The notes beneath the pieces are model-generated. The model made no database searches and was not told where the DNA came from. It was given only the letters and a program-made list of their open reading frames with translations. A stretch of 9,049 nt of DNA from an uncultured Collinsella sp. (lineage in GTDB: Bacteria; Actinomycetota; Coriobacteriia; Coriobacteriales; Coriobacteriaceae): positions 1 to 9,049 of the forward strand of contig CABRFG010000074.1 in NCBI GenBank assembly GCA_902470095.1, given 5' to 3'. The position numbers and the translations under genes are program-made. Numbering within the stretch: the stretch's first letter is position 1; the number at the start of each line of letters is the position of its first letter. Positions 6,308 through 9,049 of this stretch are shown here, piece after piece.

Positions 6308-6584
6308 GCAGTCCTCCTGTCTGGTACGCCGCCGTGCTCTGTGAGTCGGTGATACGTCGATCTGCAGCGCTCGCGCAGCGGCATTGAAAATACTGATTCA
6401 ATGTAGCGCATCGAGCGCGACGTTGCACCCCGCAACGGGCGCATATGCAGAAAAAGCTTGCGAGCGGAGGGGATGAGCACGGCACCGGGCACGGTGAGTT
6501 CATGGAACACAGGGGCACCATAATTAGATGCCAATAGCGTGGTAGAACTGTGCTCGATATGCATCCGCAAAAGAAAGAGGCACC
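6308..6584. promoter_or_regulatory. Divergent intergenic region, purH / acetyltransferase
   Basis: This 277-bp spacer must hold the promoters for purH (leftward) and the acetyltransferase (rightward). It contains the purH ribosome site, a 22-bp palindrome, a CGTTGC/GCAACG hairpin (6421-6437) and, near 6576, the GAGG ribosome site of the acetyltransferase. I could not assign confident -35/-10 pairs. Open frames reading through it on the minus strand show no recognisable protein. Confidence 0.6.
6382..6403. promoter_or_regulatory. 22-bp palindrome, possible operator upstream of purH
   Basis: Perfect 7-bp arms CATTGAA and TTCAATG enclose an 8-bp AT-rich spacer. The site lies 75 bp upstream of the purH ATG, in the most AT-rich patch of an otherwise GC-rich spacer. 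Size and symmetry fit a dimeric repressor site, but the regulator is unknown. It does not match the PurR operator patterns I know from E. coli or Bacillus. Confidence 0.5.
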
Positions 6585-7226
6585 ATGGTCTCGCGGGTTC
6601 TCTACCGACCGTTTGATACCGAAGACTTCGACGCCATCGCGTTGATTCTGCAGCAGCTTTGGCATAACAATTCGGATAACGATGAGTACAACCGCCTCGA
6701 GGCCGCGTGTGACCTCGCCTACTGCCTTTCGTCTTCGACGTTTTCGCTGGTTGCCGTAATCGACGGTCAGGCGCGCGGCATTGCGCTCGCGCGTGCGGGA
6801 CAGAGCTCCGGCGCCACCGTTAAGGAACATTGGCTGGATACCGAACGCGCACTGCTATCGCAAATGCGCGAGCTGGAGCCCGATGCCTGCGCCGAGTATC
6901 TCTCGTTTGTGCGCGCAACCATCCGAACCAACAACCGCCTGCTCGAAAGCAGCCCGTTGCCACACGACAACGAGGTCACGCTGCTTGCCGTAGATCGCGA
7001 CGTCCATGGCCTGGGCGTTGGCTCGGTGTTGCTCGACGCCGCAGTCTCGTACCTATCCTCGCGCGGGGCGACGAGGGCGCACCTGTACACCGACTCCAAC
7101 TGCTCGTGGAAGTTCTACGAGCTGCATGGCTTTAAGCGCACGGCCACGCACCGCGCCAACCGCGAAGAGCGCCGTCACGACATGCCGCGCGAAAGCTTCC
7201 TCTACGAACTCGACCTAACAGCCTAG
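6585..7226 (+). CDS. GNAT-family N-acetyltransferase
   Basis: A 213-residue protein with a C-terminal GNAT fold. Motif A is at about 130-152 (EVTLLAVDRDVHGLGVGSVLL); HGLGVG occupies the acetyl-CoA pyrophosphate loop normally written R/Q-x-x-G-x-G, with His in the first position. Motif B is the C-terminal WKFYELHGFKR (175-185), the usual F-Y-E-x-x-G-F. The N-terminal YRPFDTEDFDAI resembles the start of many GNAT proteins. It transfers acetyl from acetyl-CoA to an amino group; the acceptor cannot be predicted. An insert of about 50 residues (75-125) separates the first strands from motif A, longer than in minimal GNATs. The ATG follows AAAGAGGCACC, a reasonable ribosome site. It is the only plus-strand gene in the window and reads towards the DUF2207 gene. 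Confidence 0.88.
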   Translation: MVSRVLYRPFDTEDFDAIALILQQLWHNNSDNDEYNRLEAACDLAYCLSSSTFSLVAVIDGQARGIALARAGQSSGATVKEHWLDTERALLSQMRELEPDACAEYLSFVRATIRTNNRLLESSPLPHDNEVTLLAVDRDVHGLGVGSVLLDAAVSYLSSRGATRAHLYTDSNCSWKFYELHGFKRTATHRANREERRHDMPRESFLYELDLTA

Positions 7227-7241
7227 GCCCAGCAGCCATAC

Positions 7242-7283
7242 CTAGTCATTTAGGAACGTCCCCAGTGACTAGTCGTTGGGGAC
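7242..7283 (+). other. Possible H-type pseudoknot after the acetyltransferase gene
   Basis: Two perfect 7-bp stems interlock. CTAGTCA (7242-7248) pairs with TGACTAG (7266-7272), and GTCCCCA (7258-7264) pairs with TGGGGAC (7277-7283). Because the 5' arm of the second stem lies in the loop of the first, they form a pseudoknot, or two mutually exclusive hairpins. It starts 16 bp after the stop codon. No U-run follows, so it is not a standard terminator. Confidence 0.55.
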
Positions 7284-7303
7284 AGTCTTCGTAGGTAGCG
7301 CAT

Positions 7304-7350
7304 AAAAAGGGATGGGCTTCCCCCGACGGCTGTCGAGAAAAGCCCATCCC
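7304..7350 (-). terminator. Strong intrinsic terminator of the DUF2207 gene
   Basis: On the minus strand GGGATGGGCTT and AAGCCCATCCC (plus-strand 7340-7350 and 7309-7319) form a perfect 11-bp stem, followed directly by five U. The 20-nt loop contains a further CGAC/GTCG stem. It lies 14 bp after the DUF2207 stop codon. On the plus strand the same hairpin is followed only by ATAATTT, so it may also weakly stop acetyltransferase transcripts. Confidence 0.9.
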
Positions 7351-7364
7351 ATAATTTACGACCG

Positions 7365-9049
7365 CTAGAACGTTCCGCCGCCGCCTCCGCCGACGCCGCC
7401 GCCTCCGCCGCCCGAGAAGCCGCCGCCACCGCCGCCGCTCGAGCTATCGGAACTCGAAACCAGCTCACGGATGCTCTCGTGATACACGTCATCAAACGAA
7501 TCGAGCGGGGACTGGTTTCCGTAGTGATGGTAGTACCACCAGTAGCAGGGGTAATTGTCGTAGAAACCGTCGGCCTCGCGCACCTCGGGCGGCACGGCCT
7601 CGGCAAGCTGACGCAGAACTTCCTTCGAAACGCCCAGCGCCGCACCCATCACCAGAAGTTTATTCCACAGAACCAGATCGCCGGGGACGGCTTCCTTTAG
7701 ACGCGTGAAATCCTCAAGCCAATGCTTAAGCGCCTTGCAGCGAGCCGCCACCTCGGCACCCTCCGGCGTAAAGCGGCGGAACGTAAGGCCCACGCCAATA
7801 CCCACCAGCACAATCGGCACCGAGATAACCGCGGCGACAATGTTCGCCTGCGCGCCGTCGGTAAAGAAGATGGATCCCGCGGGAACACAGGCGATCAGAA
7901 TACCGAGAACCAGGCAAAACACCATTGCGACAATGCCGTCCGAGGCAACGTACTCGCTATCGGCCAGCTTGCCCTTAACGGTGTTCTGATAGTCCTCGAG
8001 CTTGTCGCCCACGGGCGTAGCGTGCTGCTTGACGTAGTGCTGCAGCTCGTCAAACGTGCGCGAGCGATCGCCATTCTCGTCGGGCTTAGCACCGGCAAAG
8101 AAGACCTTGAGCACCATGCGGTCAATGCCCTTGGCCGACTTCCAGCCCGCATCGCTCACCGTCACGCGATACGTCTGCTCTTCTTTTTCACGCCCCAACA
8201 GACCCTTCTTGGCCTTGGTCACGGTTGCCTGCTCCAGCTTGATCACACGGTCGTCAGTGAGCTTCATGAGCGTGGCGATATATGCCTGATCGGGCACCTC
8301 GTTCCAACTCATGAGGGCCGAAAGCACGGCGGGATGGTCGGCCGAAGGCACATCGCGGAAATACTCGTCCTGGAAAAGCGGTTTGGGCTTGCGCTTGCGC
8401 AACTTGAGCACAACGATTGTGCCGGTAAAGGCCACCGCCGCGACAACACTTAGCACGGCAAGTACATTGGCAATCATGCGAGCGTGAGCGCGGCGGGCGT
8501 TAGCTTCGTCGGCCCATTCCTTCTCTTCGCTCAGGATCGTTGACATGCGCTCTTCGCCCGAGGCGGCAAGCTGCGGCACCCAGTCGCTGGGGAAGGCGAT
8601 GCGCGCCTCGGCAAATTCGCCCTGATGCACGCAGGGAATGGTATAGGTGACCATGGGTTCGTCCGCATCGAGCGATACGTCGCCCGTCAGCGGGCCGTGG
8701 CCCCATGCGCGGAAGTTATCGCCCTTGACGGCCGCCGTCCCGGCAGCGGCATTTGCGAAGTGCACTTCCATCTCGACGTCATCGGAATCCGCGGACCAGC
8801 CGTCGCCCACGAATTTCCAATAGAGCTCGGCGGTATCGGCCCAGTTCATGACCGCACCGGTCATGGTGTAGCTCACGTAATAGATCGCGCTGTCGCCGCT
8901 CTCGTGGGGGCTGAACACCTTGATTCTTACGCCGCTGTCGGACTGCTCAACCGTATAGACGCCGTTGTCGCCTTTGTTTGCGCTGTCGACCTTGTTAAAC
9001 GCGGTGTCGTCTTCCTCGACGCTCAGCACATTGACGCCCGCCGCGCCGC
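7365..9049 (-). CDS. DUF2207 membrane protein, N-terminus missing
   Basis: The reading frame stays open to the right edge, so the gene is 5'-partial; the GTG at 9029 is unlikely to be the true start because the signal peptide expected in this family is absent. Counting from that GTG, residues 1-180 are the extracytoplasmic DUF2207 domain with the characteristic AELYWKFVGDGWSADSDDVEM. A membrane helix at about 185-208 ends in the basic KLRKRKPKP. A cytoplasmic region follows, with two more helices at about 365-389 and 394-417, then TPEGAEVAARCKALKHWLEDF and LWNKLLVMGAALGVSKEV, both typical of the family. The C-terminus is serine- then glycine-rich (about 526-554). The function is unknown; such proteins are predicted surface or membrane proteins. 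A strong terminator follows. Family placement is from recalled motifs. Confidence 0.87.
   Translation of the reverse strand, partial: GAAGVNVLSVEEDDTAFNKVDSANKGDNGVYTVEQSDSGVRIKVFSPHESGDSAIYYVSYTMTGAVMNWADTAELYWKFVGDGWSADSDDVEMEVHFANAAAGTAAVKGDNFRAWGHGPLTGDVSLDADEPMVTYTIPCVHQGEFAEARIAFPSDWVPQLAASGEERMSTILSEEKEWADEANARRAHARMIANVLAVLSVVAAVAFTGTIVVLKLRKRKPKPLFQDEYFRDVPSADHPAVLSALMSWNEVPDQAYIATLMKLTDDRVIKLEQATVTKAKKGLLGREKEEQTYRVTVSDAGWKSAKGIDRMVLKVFFAGAKPDENGDRSRTFDELQHYVKQHATPVGDKLEDYQNTVKGKLADSEYVASDGIVAMVFCLVLGILIACVPAGSIFFTDGAQANIVAAVISVPIVLVGIGVGLTFRRFTPEGAEVAARCKALKHWLEDFTRLKEAVPGDLVLWNKLLVMGAALGVSKEVLRQLAEAVPPEVREADGFYDNYPCYWWYYHHYGNQSPLDSFDDVYHESIRELVSSSDSSSGGGGGGFSGGGGGGVGGGGGGTF
7371..7440. 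repeat. Low-complexity GGC repeat encoding the poly-Gly tail
   Basis: Irregular runs of glycine codons (plus-strand GCC/GCC-like triplets) code for two runs of six glycines and one of five among Ser, Phe, Val and Thr. The triplet repetition makes the segment prone to slippage in whole-codon steps. Confidence 0.8.

Noticed and set aside
4631..6352. A 573-codon plus-strand open frame, longer than purH itself
   Set aside because: It lies antisense to the fully conserved purH gene, has no recognisable domain and is Ala/Gly/Leu/Val-rich, as expected from GC-rich antisense shadow.
6297..6830. A 177-codon minus-strand open frame across the purH upstream spacer
   Set aside because: It overlaps the start of both purH and the acetyltransferase, has Arg/Cys/Ser-rich low-quality sequence and no supported ribosome site.
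7722..8453. A 243-codon plus-strand open frame
   Set aside because: Antisense to the DUF2207 gene; His/Leu/Arg-rich translation with no domain.
1..9049. CRISPR array, tRNA, rRNA, transposase or phage genes
   Set aside because: No spaced direct-repeat array, tRNA-like cloverleaf, rRNA segment or recombinase motif was seen on either strand.

Overview
The window looks like a chromosomal segment of a moderately high-GC Gram-positive gut actinobacterium. The GC-rich codon use, the protein styles (BceS-like kinase, DUF2207 protein with a poly-glycine tail) and the short GGGGAC-type intergenic palindromes all resemble Collinsella or close Coriobacteriia. That placement is recognition from memory, not a search result.

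Layout, left to right. (1) 60-1642, minus strand: a hipBA-type toxin-antitoxin operon. The antitoxin gene is upstream and overlaps the kinase-toxin gene by one base (TAATG). In front of hipB lie three related inverted repeats whose centres are exactly 39 bp apart, a probable operator array. The cassette is visibly more AT-rich than its neighbours. (2) 1820-3544, minus strand: a two-component system, an OmpR-family response regulator followed by a short two-membrane-segment histidine kinase of the BceS/intramembrane-sensing type. The ABC transporter that usually accompanies such pairs is not in the window. (3) 3728-4459, minus strand: a 243-residue protein of unknown function with an internal 15-bp tandem repeat. 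(4) 4700-6307, minus strand: purH, the bifunctional enzyme of the last two steps of IMP synthesis. It is followed by a 185-bp untranslated stretch with a large imperfect palindrome, a small perfect hairpin and a bidirectional terminator. (5) 6585-7226, plus strand: a GNAT acetyltransferase divergent from purH. The shared 277-bp spacer holds a 22-bp palindrome. (6) 7227-7364: a convergent spacer with a possible H-type pseudoknot and a strong terminator. (7) 7365 to the right edge, minus strand: a DUF2207 membrane protein whose N-terminus lies outside the window.

The genes do not form one pathway. The clearest functional units are the autoregulated hipBA cassette, the regulator-kinase pair, and purH with its structured 3' region. 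I see no tRNA, rRNA, CRISPR array, transposase or phage gene. No wholly new multi-gene system is evident. The least-explained elements are the 39-bp-period operator array, the palindrome after purH and the pseudoknot-like element after the acetyltransferase gene.
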